Notes: a model not told the origin generated them from the sequence alone. DNA of 64,000 nucleotides from Cognatishimia maritima (GCF_900129685.1 NZ_FQWM01000007.1:1-64000); one strand, 5' to 3'; counted from the stretch's first letter, positions 1 to 9,767 are shown. A program made the numbers and translations.

Positions 1-315
1 CGCTCGCCGCCGAAGGGCTGCATCCATCATACGGATCGCGGATCGCAATATTGTTCTCACGATTATCAGAAGATCTTGCGCCAAAATGGGTTCAAAGTGT
101 CGATGTCAGGCAAGGGAAATTGTTACGACAATGCGGCAGTCGAGACTTTCTTCAAGACCATCAAAGCTGAACTGATCTGGCGGCGTTCATGGGAAACGAG
201 GCGGCAGGCCGAAATGGCAATTTTCGAATACATTAACGGGTTCTATAACTCGCGCCGGCGGCACTCAGCATTGGGCTGGAAAAGCCCGGTCGCTTTCGAA
301 CGGAAAGTAGCCTAA
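1..315 (+). mobile_element. IS3-family transposase OrfB, C-terminal part (cut by window start)
   Basis: The frame is open from base 1 to a TAA at 313-315, so only the last 104 codons are in the window. It encodes the end of an IS3-type DDE integrase core: an IHHTDRGSQYCS stretch (second catalytic Asp region), then GNCYDNAAVETFFKTIKAE (Asn/Asp and the catalytic Glu), and the usual tail INGFYNSRRRHSALGWKSP. In IS3 elements OrfB is made by -1 frameshifting from OrfA; OrfA lies outside the window here. The element's right terminal sequence follows directly at 326-353. A decayed relative lies at 10879-11296 and an orfA fragment of the same general family at 2834-2965. Whether the copy is intact upstream cannot be seen. 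Confidence 0.9.
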
Positions 316-325
316 ACGAGCACAT

Positions 326-353
326 GGGGCGGCACAAAAACGCGACAGGTCCA
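326..353 (+). repeat. Right terminal inverted repeat of the IS3-family element
   Basis: A 28-base segment starting GGGGCGGCACAAAAACG and ending AGGTCCA lies 10 bases after the transposase stop. The same segment, 24 of 28 bases identical, follows the decayed transposase remnant at 11269-11296, so it is very probably the IS right end. An open frame starting at 324 takes its first codons from this repeat, so those codons are not native to the gene downstream. Confidence 0.75.
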
Positions 354-2779
354 GTGGCGCTGGACCTTGGTTGTGAAGACATACTGGATCGCGTCTTTCA
401 GCTGCCATTTGAAGACAAGGCCATCATGCAGTTGGAGTGGGCCATTCGAGAACGCGATTGGGCCGAAGCCATCTCAGTCGTCGAGATGAACGCGGAAGAC
501 ATCGAACGTCCCTCCGAGATTCCGGTGGACACCCTTCTCGAGGTGCTCGGAGCGATTGAGGCGTCTCAGTCGAATGATGCTGAAGCAATCCTTGCAATCG
601 CTGAAGGGCTCAAGGATGCCGCATCAATGCTGACGACGAGCCTGCTCTGCAAACGAGCCGGCATGGACGATGTCGCCGCGGATCTCGTTCGGCGAGCCCT
701 GGATATGGGTCCGCCGGACAGCAGATTCCTGAGGCTTCAACTCGCGGAAGCCGCCGCAAAGCTGGATTGGCAAGAAGACGTGATCGACCTTCTCGATGGG
801 CACGTCGACCCTCAGTTGCCTGGACACGAGCGCTTTCGACTAGCGGTTGCCCATGCGCGCGTGTCGAAACCTAGGCAGTCCGGAGAAACCTTCTTCTCTC
901 AGCTGCGTCGCTACGCTGATGGCGACGTAGATCTTCAACGGGCCGGAGGCCACTTCTTCGTCGCGCTCGGAAAGCCACGGGAGGCCGTTCCATGGTTCAG
1001 ACGCGCTCTGAACCTAGAGCTGACCAACGCGTGCATCATCTTGGCGCTCTGGCAAGCTTTAGGCGCTCCAATCAGAGACGAAGGGCGGACGAACTTCTTG
1101 ATGCGGTCGTAGTCGAAGACCTGAATGGCGAGCCAAGCGACCAACTGAAACTCATTCAACTCCTATGGCGCCGTGGACGTGCGGATGTCCTCGAGCAAGC
1201 CTATGAAGTCGTAACGCACAATGAGGATAATCCAGAGGTTTGCCTGGCGTTCTTCGGGATGATGCTGATGGATGCGTTTGATGACCGCGCTCCGGAGCTT
1301 CCTCAACATGGCGTTGTCGAACGTGGAGCATGGGTGAGCCTTACACGGCCCGATGGTGACCCGTTCGAATTCGTCGTGGCGGAAGAAGAGGACCAAGCGC
1401 GGCAGCATTTTAACGCAACAAACGCAATCGTTGCTGCGGCGGTAGGCCAGTCAGTCGGAAATGTGTTTACAACCGATACAGGCTTGAAACCATCTGAATG
1501 GACGGTGGCGGAGATCAAGCCCAAAGCACTCCACCTCTTTCACAGGCTTACAACGTCCTTCCAAGCTCGCTTCCCGGAACAGCGCGCTTTTCAATTTATG
1601 AGGATGATCGATGGCGATATCGAACCGATCCTCGATGTCATTCGCGAAAGAGGATCATTTGTCGAACAGCTCTTCGCAAAATACCGCGAGCATCCGCTTC
1701 CTCTTGGTGCGTTGGCCCAAATGTCGCCTGCGAGTCTTCCGGAGATTGCTTTCAGCTTGGGGCAGTCGGGCAATACACTCTTTATCGCGACCGGCCATCC
1801 GCATGATAGGGAGGTCGAACGTCTCCCTCTCGGAAAGGACGATTGTGGTCCGCTCGTACTTGATAGCATCACGGCATGGGTACTCGCGAAATTGGATCTT
1901 CTTACCTGTGTCGCGAACACGTTTGGAGGCGTCCTGATTCCTGTTTCCGCAATCGATGAATTGCGCGCATGGTCCGAGCGTATCGGGGAAGCAGCCTCGG
2001 AATCGATGACGTTGCACTCGGAGGGTGACCGCATCGTTCGCACGGATCACACCGAAGACGCGCGCAACTCGATGCGAGCGGAAATCGATGAAGTTGTAGC
2101 AAGAATTGATGAAGGCGTGACTTCGGTCGGCATTGGAATACCCGAGTTCGAAGACACGCAGGTTCGGCAGATGGCTGATCTCCTAGGAGATCAGTTTGAC
2201 ACCGTGTCCGTGGCAACCCGCGAGGGCGGAACAGTGTTGTCCCTCGATCTTCGGTTCCGACAGGTTGCGCGTGAGATCGCGGGCTTGAATGCAGTCGGGA
2301 TCGATGCGCTATTGGATCAACTGCTCGAGGTCGAAGCCATCGACACGGAGCAACATGCCAAGAGCATGATGGACTTGGCGGTGCAGGGCTGCGGGGTTCT
2401 TTCGGTGAATGCCGGTCTACTATTGGCAGCATTCCGAGCTGATCAATCCGACAACAAGCGGGGTTTCCAGATTCTGGTAAGGTTTCTCGGCGGGCGAAAT
2501 GCCGAACCGATAAGTCATCTCACCGTCGCGGCCGCCTTTGCGGATCTCACGTTTCAAGAACTTCCAGCGCTTAAGGCGCAGTCTGCCACCGGACATGTGC
2601 TGCGTGCGTTAGTGCGGTTGAACGGGATTGCGGCAGACCAGATAGTTGAGGCGTTTTCGGCGAGATGTCGTGACTATCGTGTTCGACGATATGCGCGAGA
2701 ATGGACTCGCGGTCATTTCTTTCACTGCAGTCCCAGCACCTCTGATCTGTCTGACGTCAGCGCCTATGGGTCCAAATAG
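354..2779 (+). pseudogene. TPR / GreA-B C-terminal-like / PIN-like protein, 5' end removed by IS, frameshifted
   Basis: Two overlapping frames (324-1112 and 992-2779) join into one protein: the first ends in TPR-like text (FRRALNLEL...LWQALGAP) and the second resumes with RRRADELLDAVV. One base appears to be missing near 1065-1080. The rebuilt protein has three parts. The N-terminal half is rich in degenerate TPR-like helices. A middle segment, encoded at about 1320-1560, contains FNATNAIVAAAVGQSVGNVF followed by EWTVAEIK, which resembles the GreA/GreB C-terminal fold. A PIN-nuclease-like region, encoded at about 1770-2270, carries acidic residues in VLDS, IDEL and LSLDLRFRQ. The native start is lost because the frame runs back into the IS end. 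TPR-GreAB-C-PIN proteins are known from predicted conflict systems; the assignment here is by pattern only. The frameshift could also be a sequencing error. Confidence 0.6.
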
Positions 2780-2833
2780 CGTTATTTGCTAAGAGAGTGT
2801 TTGTTGCTCATCGTATCCACCGAGGAGTGGAAG

Positions 2834-3022
2834 ATGAGAAAGACAACGAAGAGCCCCGGCGAGAAGATCGTCAAAGACATCAAGCGCGCCACGCGCAAAC
2901 ACTATTCATCTGAAGAGAAGATCCGGATCGTGCTGGATGGCCTGCGTGGCGAAGATGTCCGTCGTCAGGTATTAGACTCCAAAGCAGACGCAGCGCCTTT
3001 TTCGCGGCGACTGCTCCAATGA
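2834..3022 (+). pseudogene. IS3-family transposase OrfA, N-terminal fragment
   Basis: An ATG at 2834 after a GAGGAG ribosome site opens a frame with the typical start of an IS3 OrfA helix-turn-helix protein: MRKTTKSPGEKIVKDIKRA, then HYSSEEKIRIVLDGLRGED. Homology is lost after about 2965, where the frame runs into unrelated sequence and stops at 3022. The helix-turn-helix, leucine zipper and all of OrfB are missing. No left terminal repeat matching the right end at 326-353 was found upstream, so the element is truncated on both sides. It bounds the damaged TPR/PIN gene on its 3' side. Confidence 0.75.
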
Positions 3023-3459
3023 CTACATTGTTCCATTTCGTATGATGTGGTCAGTTCCACGCGACGGCACGATAGAGACAGATTCTTTGGCTCGGACTTG
3101 CGCAAAGGAATCGGAAATAGTGCGGAACAACGCTGCGCATCTAGAACGGCTGAGCCTCGCAAAGTGCAACCGTAGACTGCCAACCTGCACTATCACAGGA
3201 AATCAGTCTCCTGCATGAACCCCAAGCAAATAGCATCAATCACAACTCAGCGCGTTCGGCTTTCCGATACCGCCGCATTTCTCGTTATTTCGCGCAAAAA
3301 TTCAGCGAAAGGCCTGTTGTCTGCTAAGAAAAATAGCGTCGCTAGAACATTGCTTAATTCCGCAAGTTATCTTCGTTTATTTGCAATTTTCTCAAGTTAA
3401 CTTTTGCTCTCGAATGGCGTCGAAAACAAAAAACCAGCAACCCAACAGGAGTTTCGGAC
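2966..3459. other. Non-coding stretch, about 490 bp
   Basis: No convincing gene was found on either strand. The first part (about 2966-3185) looks like a junction left after IS decay. The second half is AT-rich and presumably holds the promoter of the polyamine-type transporter starting at 3460. A 61-codon frame at 3215-3400 has low-complexity composition and no recognisable motif. Confidence 0.5.
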
Positions 3460-4545
3460 GTGAAATACACTCTAACAAGACGCGGCCTTCTTAAGACCGG
3501 CGCAGGTGCGGCTGCGGCTTTGGCGGCACCTTCCATCCTAAATGCCAGCGGTAGCCTTTCTGGCAAAGAAATCCGCCTACTGACCTGGTCGGACAATACC
3601 GGTCTCGCGATCCTGGAAAATATTGCCAAACCGTTTGAGGAAATGACCGGCGCTCGGGTGATTGCGGATCGCACGGGCTCAACCTCTGAGATGGTTGCCA
3701 AACTGCGGGCGTCTGGCGGCCGAGCGCAGTATGACGTGATCACGCTTGCAGGTGTCGGCGCGGTTGAACTGGCGGGCGACGGGCTGCTGGCCAAACCCGA
3801 CCTGAATCAATTGCCGAACCTCGCTAAGGTTGATCCGCGTTTCCGTACGGGTGCCGATGGTCACGGCATTGGATATCTCCTTTGGACTGGCGGGCTGATC
3901 TACAACACCAAGACCTTTAAAGAGCCACCAAAATCTTATGCCGAGATGTGGGATGCGTCCTACAATGGCCGCTTGTTCCTGCCACCTGCGACCTGGACCG
4001 ATGCGCTGGACACGATTTATGCAACCGGCAAGATGATTGGCGGCGATGGCACAAACAGCGAAGAGGCCTTTGCCAAACTTGCAGAGTTGCGCAGCAATAT
4101 CCTGACATTTGGCGAAAACCCTGCGCAGTTGTCAGAGCTGTTCCGCTCTGACGCGCTGGACATCGGTGGCGTTTATGCGCCAGCCTTCTTTGCTAAAGAA
4201 CTCGCCAATTCAGAGCAGTCTAATATGGGCGCAACCTATGACGTCGAAGAAGGCTTCTTTGCCGATCTGATGTACACCATCATGCCAAAGGAAAAGCCCG
4301 GTGCGGATGACGCTGTGCATGCCTTCATCAACTACACGCTCGACGCTAAAGTTCAGGGTGTTATGGCCGAGGCCGTTCTGAACGGTCCGATCAACCAGGA
4401 AGCCGTTATGAGCGAAGCAGCCAAAGCCAGCCCATTCATCGTAAAGCCTGAACAGTTGAGTGATAAGGCCGTGGTGCACGACAAAACGTTTATCGCCGAC
4501 GTACGTGAACAATGGATCAGTAAGTATCAGCAGACTCTTTCATGA
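3460..4545 (+). CDS. Polyamine-type ABC transporter, periplasmic substrate-binding protein (PotD/PotF family)
   Basis: 361 aa with a GTG start preceded by AGGAG. The N-terminus carries a Tat-like signal (TRRGLLK at residues 6-12, then an Ala-rich hydrophobic stretch to about residue 27), so export of a folded protein is likely. The mature part matches the extracellular solute-binding family 1 group of spermidine/putrescine binders (LLTWSDNTGLAILENIAKPFE, later LLWTGGLIYNTKTFKEPPKS). It is the first gene of an operon with two permeases and an ATPase at 4566-7317. The ureohydrolase, RidA and cyclodeaminase genes next door suggest a polyamine, guanidino compound or related amine as substrate; the exact ligand cannot be read from the sequence. 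Confidence 0.88.
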   Translation: MKYTLTRRGLLKTGAGAAAALAAPSILNASGSLSGKEIRLLTWSDNTGLAILENIAKPFEEMTGARVIADRTGSTSEMVAKLRASGGRAQYDVITLAGVGAVELAGDGLLAKPDLNQLPNLAKVDPRFRTGADGHGIGYLLWTGGLIYNTKTFKEPPKSYAEMWDASYNGRLFLPPATWTDALDTIYATGKMIGGDGTNSEEAFAKLAELRSNILTFGENPAQLSELFRSDALDIGGVYAPAFFAKELANSEQSNMGATYDVEEGFFADLMYTIMPKEKPGADDAVHAFINYTLDAKVQGVMAEAVLNGPINQEAVMSEAAKASPFIVKPEQLSDKAVVHDKTFIADVREQWISKYQQTLS

Positions 4546-4565
4546 CGTGTACTCTGAGTGAATAG

Positions 4566-5420
4566 ATGTCGACGACAACTCTGAAGACATGGCAGGCGTA
4601 TGCGTTCGCAGCGCCTGCTTTCATTGCCTTGCTGCCGTTTCTGGTGGCTTGTGTATTTATCCTGCGGTTTTCCCTTTCAGGGGAGAGCACCGCGATCGAA
4701 GGCTTCTCAATCCGTGCCTACCAAGACCTAATGACGCCATTTTTCGGGCGTTCAGTGTGGCTCACGTTAAGGCTCGCGCTGATTGCAACCATTGCGGTGA
4801 TGTTCATGGCGGTGCCTTTGGCATTCCTACTGACCAGCCTCACCTCTCCGCTGACGCGACGCCTACTGACCGTTACCATCCTGCTGCCTATGATCCTGAA
4901 CCTGCTGGTGCAGGCCTATGGCTGGACCTTGCTGCTTGGTCCGTCTGGTGCGCTGAACAAGGTACTGCAGTCACTCGGGCTGATTGAGCGCCCACTGTTT
5001 TTGCTCTTTAACGAAACTGGCGTTTTGCTTGGCTTGATCCAGACCTCGTTGCCTTTGGCCGTCTTTCCCATTGTCAGCGCTGTACGCGGCATCTCTCGCG
5101 AACATCTAGAGGCCGCAAGTTCGTTGGGGGCCAACAATTGGCGCGTTCTAAAAGATGTCACGCTGCCCTTGCTGCGCCCTGCATTGGTGGGGGCGGGATC
5201 CATTGTGTTTGCCTTTAATGCCAGTGCATTTGCCATCCCGCTGCTCTTGGGCGGACGTCGTGTGCAGATGTTGGGGGTGGCCATTCGCGACATGATCTCT
5301 CCGTTGTTCAACTGGTCCGGCGCGGCGGCGGCGGGGATGATCTTGATCCTGATGACGCTGTTGGTTTTGGTCACCTCGGCTTGGTTGGTGCGGGTCACGA
5401 CAGAAAAGACGAAAGGTTAG
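4566..5420 (+). CDS. Polyamine-type ABC transporter permease (PotB-like)
   Basis: 284 aa inner-membrane protein with about six hydrophobic segments, the first at residues 12-35. The cytoplasmic EAA loop that docks the ATPase is visible as LEAASSLGANNWRVLKDVTLP in the second half. It starts 21 bases after the binding-protein gene and is followed after 3 bases by the second permease. Length and order match PotB in the spermidine/putrescine system. Confidence 0.88.
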   Translation: MSTTTLKTWQAYAFAAPAFIALLPFLVACVFILRFSLSGESTAIEGFSIRAYQDLMTPFFGRSVWLTLRLALIATIAVMFMAVPLAFLLTSLTSPLTRRLLTVTILLPMILNLLVQAYGWTLLLGPSGALNKVLQSLGLIERPLFLLFNETGVLLGLIQTSLPLAVFPIVSAVRGISREHLEAASSLGANNWRVLKDVTLPLLRPALVGAGSIVFAFNASAFAIPLLLGGRRVQMLGVAIRDMISPLFNWSGAAAAGMILILMTLLVLVTSAWLVRVTTEKTKG

Positions 5421-5423
5421 CCT

Positions 5424-6266
5424 ATGCGTGTTGCGCTTCTTCCCACCGAACATGGCGGCAGCTATCGCTTTGTGATGTTGGCCTTGGCCGTGGTTGGAAT
5501 TCTGGTGTCAGCCCTGCCGGTCTTGGTGGTCACCATCATGTCGTTTTCCGCGACTGACACTTCAGGTTTCCCCCCAAGCTCTTATTCGCTGCGCTGGTAT
5601 GGTGACGTGTTGCAGTTGTTTACGAGCGACGACCCATCCAGTGCACAGTCGGTGGTGGATTCCACTATCACAAGCCTGGTGGTTGCGACGATTGTTATGG
5701 TGATTTCCACCGGCGTCTGTATTCCGCTGGCCTATGCGCTAGCGCGCGGTCAGCGCAAGGTGCGCGCAGGGATGGAACTGTTGTTCACCTTACCATTGGT
5801 GTTTCCTCTTGTGATGCTCGGGATTGCCTTTCTGTTGATCGCAGAGAGTCTCGCTTTGGAACTGGGTATTTGGCGCATAGCCATCCCCCACGTGGCTCTC
5901 GTACTTCCGTTTGTGCTGCGCAATTGTCTAAGCGCAATGAACGGCATCAGCGTGGAACTCGAAGAGGCCGCTATCTCTCTCGGTGCTTCGCCGATGCGCG
6001 CGATTTGGGATGTCGTGATTCCCTTGATGAAGGCGGGGATTTTGGCCGGTCTTATCTTTGCGCTCATCATTAGCTTTAACGAGTTCACGATCACCTTCTT
6101 CATGTACACAATCGACGTGAATACACTGCCGATCTGGATGTACAGCCGCACCGTGTCGTCGCTGGATCCTTCCACGCTTGCGCTTTCGGTTTTCATAATC
6201 GCTGCCGATGTTCTGCTGATTGTCTTGGTCGACAAGCTGATTGCAGGCAAAGGCAATCTCTTTTGA
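5424..6266 (+). CDS. Polyamine-type ABC transporter permease (PotC-like)
   Basis: 280 aa integral membrane protein with about six hydrophobic segments and an EAA loop (LEEAAISLGASPMRAIWDVVI). It pairs with the upstream PotB-like subunit to form the channel. It sits 3 bases after that gene, and the ATPase gene starts 13 bases after its stop, so all are probably co-transcribed. Confidence 0.88.
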   Translation: MRVALLPTEHGGSYRFVMLALAVVGILVSALPVLVVTIMSFSATDTSGFPPSSYSLRWYGDVLQLFTSDDPSSAQSVVDSTITSLVVATIVMVISTGVCIPLAYALARGQRKVRAGMELLFTLPLVFPLVMLGIAFLLIAESLALELGIWRIAIPHVALVLPFVLRNCLSAMNGISVELEEAAISLGASPMRAIWDVVIPLMKAGILAGLIFALIISFNEFTITFFMYTIDVNTLPIWMYSRTVSSLDPSTLALSVFIIAADVLLIVLVDKLIAGKGNLF

Positions 6267-6279
6267 AAGGGTCTTATCA

Positions 6280-7317
6280 ATGACCGATACTCATCTTCAC
6301 ATTGAGGGCGTTTCCAAATCATTTGGCGATGTACAGGCGCTTTCGAACATTGATCTAAAGGTGGACCGAGGCACCTTTGTCTGCCTTCTGGGACCTTCTG
6401 GCTGCGGCAAGACCACTTTGCTGCGGATAATCGCCGGGTTTGAGCAAGCGACCAGGGGGCGACTGTTGCTGGATGGGGCAGACATCACAGCCCTCGCTCC
6501 ACACAAACGCGGGTTTGGGATGGTGTTTCAATCGCTCGCCCTATTTCCGCATATGTCGGTAGCACAAAATATCGCCTACGGGCTGAAGTTGCGCAAAGCG
6601 AGCACGCAAGAGCAGAAAGATCGCGTCGAGGAGCTGTTGAATGTAATCGATCTGCCTCACATTGCAGACCGGCCTGTTTCGGCGCTCTCAGGCGGTCAGC
6701 GCCAGCGTGTGGCGATTGCAAGGGCCTTGGCGATCCGACCAAAATTGTTCTTACTTGATGAGCCCCTGTCGGCGCTCGATGCAAAGCTGCGCGATAGTAT
6801 GCAGATCGAGCTGCGCCGTCTCCAGCAGAGCTTTGGTGTGACGACGGTTTTGGTGACCCATGACCAAACAGAGGCAATGATGCTGGCGGACGAACTGGTT
6901 GTGCTGAGCGAAGGTATTGTGCAGCAGACAGCCGCGCCAAGTGAAGTGTATCAAAACCCGTCCAGTCCGTTTGTCGCGGACTTTATCGGCTCTGCCAATA
7001 TCTTGCCCGGTGTCAGCAGCAATCGCAAAACGCTAGACGTGCTGGGCGTTGATACTGGTGTCTCTGTAGATCAGTCACCTGGTTGCCCTTTGCAGGCCGC
7101 TATACGGTCCGAGGCGATATCGCTGCAAAAGGTGGAAAACGGCGGGATTGGCACCGTGTCATTTGCCCGCGACTTGGGCCCAATAACAGAGTGGCTTGTG
7201 CAAGCGCAGGGGCACGAAATCCGCGTTCGCGGAAATTCAAACGCCCTTTCTCCTCGGGTCGGCGACAACGTGTCATTGGCGTTCGAAAAAGAGCGGATTA
7301 CGGTGTTTTCCGCCTGA
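6280..7317 (+). CDS. Polyamine-type ABC transporter ATP-binding protein (PotA-like)
   Basis: 345 aa. Walker A (GPSGCGKTT), signature (LSGGQRQR) and Walker B (LFLLDEP) are intact, followed by the H-loop histidine in LVTHDQTEAM. A C-terminal extension of about 100 residues fits the TOBE domain of PotA/CysA-type ATPases. The ATG at 6280, after GAAAGGG, is preferred over an in-frame TTG at 6241 that would overlap the permease end. It is the last gene of the operon and is followed by a hairpin shared with the convergent cyclodeaminase gene. Confidence 0.9.
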   Translation: MTDTHLHIEGVSKSFGDVQALSNIDLKVDRGTFVCLLGPSGCGKTTLLRIIAGFEQATRGRLLLDGADITALAPHKRGFGMVFQSLALFPHMSVAQNIAYGLKLRKASTQEQKDRVEELLNVIDLPHIADRPVSALSGGQRQRVAIARALAIRPKLFLLDEPLSALDAKLRDSMQIELRRLQQSFGVTTVLVTHDQTEAMMLADELVVLSEGIVQQTAAPSEVYQNPSSPFVADFIGSANILPGVSSNRKTLDVLGVDTGVSVDQSPGCPLQAAIRSEAISLQKVENGGIGTVSFARDLGPITEWLVQAQGHEIRVRGNSNALSPRVGDNVSLAFEKERITVFSA

Positions 7318-7326
7318 GAAGATCAA

Positions 7327-7358
7327 AGACTTTGGCTGGGGTCAGCCTGCCAAAGTCT
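7327..7358. terminator. Convergent stem-loop between transporter and cyclodeaminase operons
   Basis: A perfect 10-bp inverted repeat (AGACTTTGGC / GCCAAAGTCT) with a 12-base loop overlaps the last codons of the minus-strand cyclodeaminase gene. There is no long T tract, so termination efficiency is uncertain. Confidence 0.5.
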
Positions 7359-8286
7359 GATAGGCCAGCATTGCGCCAGCCAAATCTTCAAGTGCAGCAC
7401 CAACAGATTTGAACAAAGTGATTTCTTGATCCGACACGCGACCAGGGTGCGCGCCGCGGCACAAATCGTATAAGTCGGCCTTCACATGGTCCTTGTGAAT
7501 TGCACCAGCGGCAAGCGGTTGCAAAATGTCGCCTCCCTCTGCGAAAACGCCATCAAAGGTATCTGCAAAAACGGTGGCTTTGCGGACGGCTGAATCGTCG
7601 GTTTCGCGCATGTCCCTTTTGAATGCGCCAATCAAATCCAGATGTACGCCCGGCGCAAGCCAGTCCCCTAAAATCAAGGGTTTTCGCGACAAGGTACAGC
7701 ATGAGATTAGGTCGGCTTCACGCGCCGCAGGCTCCAAAGCTGTTACGGCTGTGGCCGGAAATCCATTGGCCCTGGCTTTGGCTGCCACCGCGTGAGACTG
7801 CTCGGGACGACGCGCCCAAATCGAAATCTCTTCGAAACGGGTCCCAATTGAATGCGCCTCAATCAAGTGCGGTGCCAGCGCACCCGCGCCTACAATCAAT
7901 AGTTTACGTGCATCTTTTCGTGCCAGATATCGTGCAGCCAACGCAGAGGCCGCGGCAGTGCGCCGAGCGGTCAGTTCAGCGCCATCGAGTATGGCTTGAA
8001 TAGCGCCCGTCTTGGCGCAGCTCAGGATATAGACACCGGAAATCGCGGGAAGACCGCGGTCGCCATTGCCTGGCACTACGTTTACCATCTTGACCCCAAG
8101 ATGATCACCAACTTTCCAAGCCGGCATCAACAGCAACGTGCCGGCCTCTTCGCCGGGAATTTCAAACGAGTGATGATGGCGCACCGGCATCTCGCAGCCA
8201 GCCTGAAAAAGCTCACCGATTGCATCAATCAGCGGCCCCATAGGCAGAGCCGCTGCTGTTTGCTGTGCGTTTAACGTAAGCACCAT
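7342..8286 (-). CDS. Ornithine cyclodeaminase / mu-crystallin family protein
   Basis: 314 aa. The nucleotide-binding motif LLIVGAGALAPHLIEAH is at about residues 129-145, followed by an ISIWARRPEQ segment typical of the family. The N-terminal half has the conserved GVKMVNVVPGN and SGVYILSCAKTGAIQAILDG-type segments. Members convert ornithine to proline or act as imine or ketimine reductases on cyclic amino acids. It is the last gene of a three-gene minus-strand operon and starts 3 bases after the RidA stop. RidA proteins hydrolyse reactive imines, which suits a cyclodeaminase or imine reductase partner. Confidence 0.85.
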   Translation of the reverse strand: MVLTLNAQQTAAALPMGPLIDAIGELFQAGCEMPVRHHHSFEIPGEEAGTLLLMPAWKVGDHLGVKMVNVVPGNGDRGLPAISGVYILSCAKTGAIQAILDGAELTARRTAAASALAARYLARKDARKLLIVGAGALAPHLIEAHSIGTRFEEISIWARRPEQSHAVAAKARANGFPATAVTALEPAAREADLISCCTLSRKPLILGDWLAPGVHLDLIGAFKRDMRETDDSAVRKATVFADTFDGVFAEGGDILQPLAAGAIHKDHVKADLYDLCRGAHPGRVSDQEITLFKSVGAALEDLAGAMLAYQTLAG

Positions 8287-8289
8287 GGC

Positions 8290-8634
8290 TTAATCTTTGG
8301 TCGCAACGATCATGACTTCAACCAAAAACTCGGGCGCGACCAGTCTGCTTTCGACACAGGCGCGCGCGGGTGGATTCTCTGGGTCAATCCATGCATCCCA
8401 TACCGCGTTCATCTCACCAACAGTTCCGATGTCTGACAGCCAGATTTGGGCCTGCAGGATGTTGGATTTACTGCTGCCCGCCTCAGCCAGCAGGCGGTCC
8501 ACCTCAGCGAGCATCGAGGTGGTCTGCGCGGTCACATCAGGGCCTTCGCCAATCTGACCGGCGAGGTAGATCATGTCCTTATGTATCACAATCTGGCTCA
8601 TGCGCGTGTCAGGTTCAATACGCGTGATTGTCAT
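8290..8634 (-). CDS. RidA/YjgF/UK114 family imine deaminase
   Basis: 114 aa. It shows the compact chorismate-mutase-like fold pattern of the family: YLAGQIGEGPDVTAQTTSML near the start, the Asn/Ala-rich middle, and PPARACVESRLVAPEFLVEV with the conserved Arg at about residue 90. Family members hydrolyse enamine and imine intermediates released by PLP enzymes or amine-oxidising enzymes. It lies 11 bases downstream of the ureohydrolase gene and immediately upstream of the cyclodeaminase, so a housekeeping role for imines formed in this pathway is likely. Confidence 0.88.
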   Translation of the reverse strand: MTITRIEPDTRMSQIVIHKDMIYLAGQIGEGPDVTAQTTSMLAEVDRLLAEAGSSKSNILQAQIWLSDIGTVGEMNAVWDAWIDPENPPARACVESRLVAPEFLVEVMIVATKD

Positions 8635-8645
8635 ACTTAGTCCTT

Positions 8646-9689
8646 TTATTTCTTAGGAAGGGAGGGGGAAAATTGCATAAGGCTCAGGATCTCAAACAGC
8701 ATTTGAGCCCCGTTCTGAGCGGTATTGGACGTGGCGTCATAGGCAGGGGCGACTTCGACGACATCTGCGCCCACAAAGTTCACTCCTTTGAAGCCACGGA
8801 TCAATTTCATGGCTTCGCGCGGGGTTAGTCCGCCGACTTCGGGCGTGCCTGTTCCAGGCGCAAATGCCGGATCAAGGCTATCAATGTCAAAAGATAGATA
8901 GGTGGGGCCATCACCCACAACATCACGCGCCAAAGCGACAATCTCGGGCAGGCGTTCTTCGGTAATATCTTTGGCTTCAATGACGGTCATGCCTGACAGA
9001 GTCGAAAACTCCCAGATGTAACCTGCTGCACCGCGAATGCCGATTTGAATGGTCCGCTCAGGGTCTAGGACCCCATCAAGCACGGCGTTGCGAAAAGGGC
9101 CGCCGTGGTGAAACTTTTCACCCTCGTAAGAGCCACCTGTGTCGCAATGTGCATCGATATGGATCATGCCGACAGGCCCTTCGGCGCCAACGGCACGCAG
9201 GATGGGATGGGTAATCGAATGATCGCCCCCCACCGCCATGGGCAAGACGTGCTGCGTGACGATGTTTCGGGCGAAGGCTTCAATATCTTCATGGCTTTGA
9301 GCCAGATCGAACCGGCTGCGAAAGGGAACATCGCCGATATCCGCCACCGCCATTTCATGCAGCGGTGCGGTTTCAAGGGCATCATTGTAGGGTCCAACGC
9401 GTTCAATCGCGCGCAAGGCACGTGGACCAAACCGTGCTCCGTTGCGGTTTGTGACGCCCAAGTCCATGGGGACGCCGAACAGTGCGACTTGCAGATCTTG
9501 TATCGTTTCTACAGGTTTCTGAGGTGCATCCAGCAAAGTTGGGATCCCCGCGTAAGGGGCAGGACGACGACCGCCTTCGGAAAAGATTTGATCCGCGATG
9601 CGTTGATATTTAGGTGTGAAAATCGTGCCTCCATCTGCTTCCGCAAACTGTGCTCTCAGATCTTCCAGTTTTTTGGTCTTATCTGTCAA
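8646..9689 (-). CDS. Agmatinase/guanidinobutyrase-family ureohydrolase
   Basis: 347 aa from a TTG start at 9689 with AGGGG upstream; an in-frame ATG at 9773 would add 28 unconserved residues and leave only 28 bp to the divergent regulator. The binuclear manganese site is complete: GGDHS (about residues 154-158), DAHCD (179-183), and SFDIDSLDP (266-274) followed by PGTGTPE. The enzyme hydrolyses a guanidino group to urea plus an amine or amino acid. The family covers agmatine, 4-guanidinobutyrate and 3-guanidinopropionate hydrolases, which the sequence alone does not separate. First gene of an operon with RidA and a cyclodeaminase, divergent from a LysR regulator. Confidence 0.85.
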   Translation of the reverse strand: MTDKTKKLEDLRAQFAEADGGTIFTPKYQRIADQIFSEGGRRPAPYAGIPTLLDAPQKPVETIQDLQVALFGVPMDLGVTNRNGARFGPRALRAIERVGPYNDALETAPLHEMAVADIGDVPFRSRFDLAQSHEDIEAFARNIVTQHVLPMAVGGDHSITHPILRAVGAEGPVGMIHIDAHCDTGGSYEGEKFHHGGPFRNAVLDGVLDPERTIQIGIRGAAGYIWEFSTLSGMTVIEAKDITEERLPEIVALARDVVGDGPTYLSFDIDSLDPAFAPGTGTPEVGGLTPREAMKLIRGFKGVNFVGADVVEVAPAYDATSNTAQNGAQMLFEILSLMQFSPSLPKK

Positions 9690-9767
9690 AAACTCACCCC
9701 TTTCCGTTGCTTCTTTCTGTTTCCAAGAAGTCGATGGTTTTATAAACTGGAAATGAGGCAAATTTAA

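Noticed and set aside
3215-3400. 61-codon open frame before the polyamine transporter
   Set aside because: Low-complexity composition, no ribosome site of note and no recognisable motif; more likely leader sequence.
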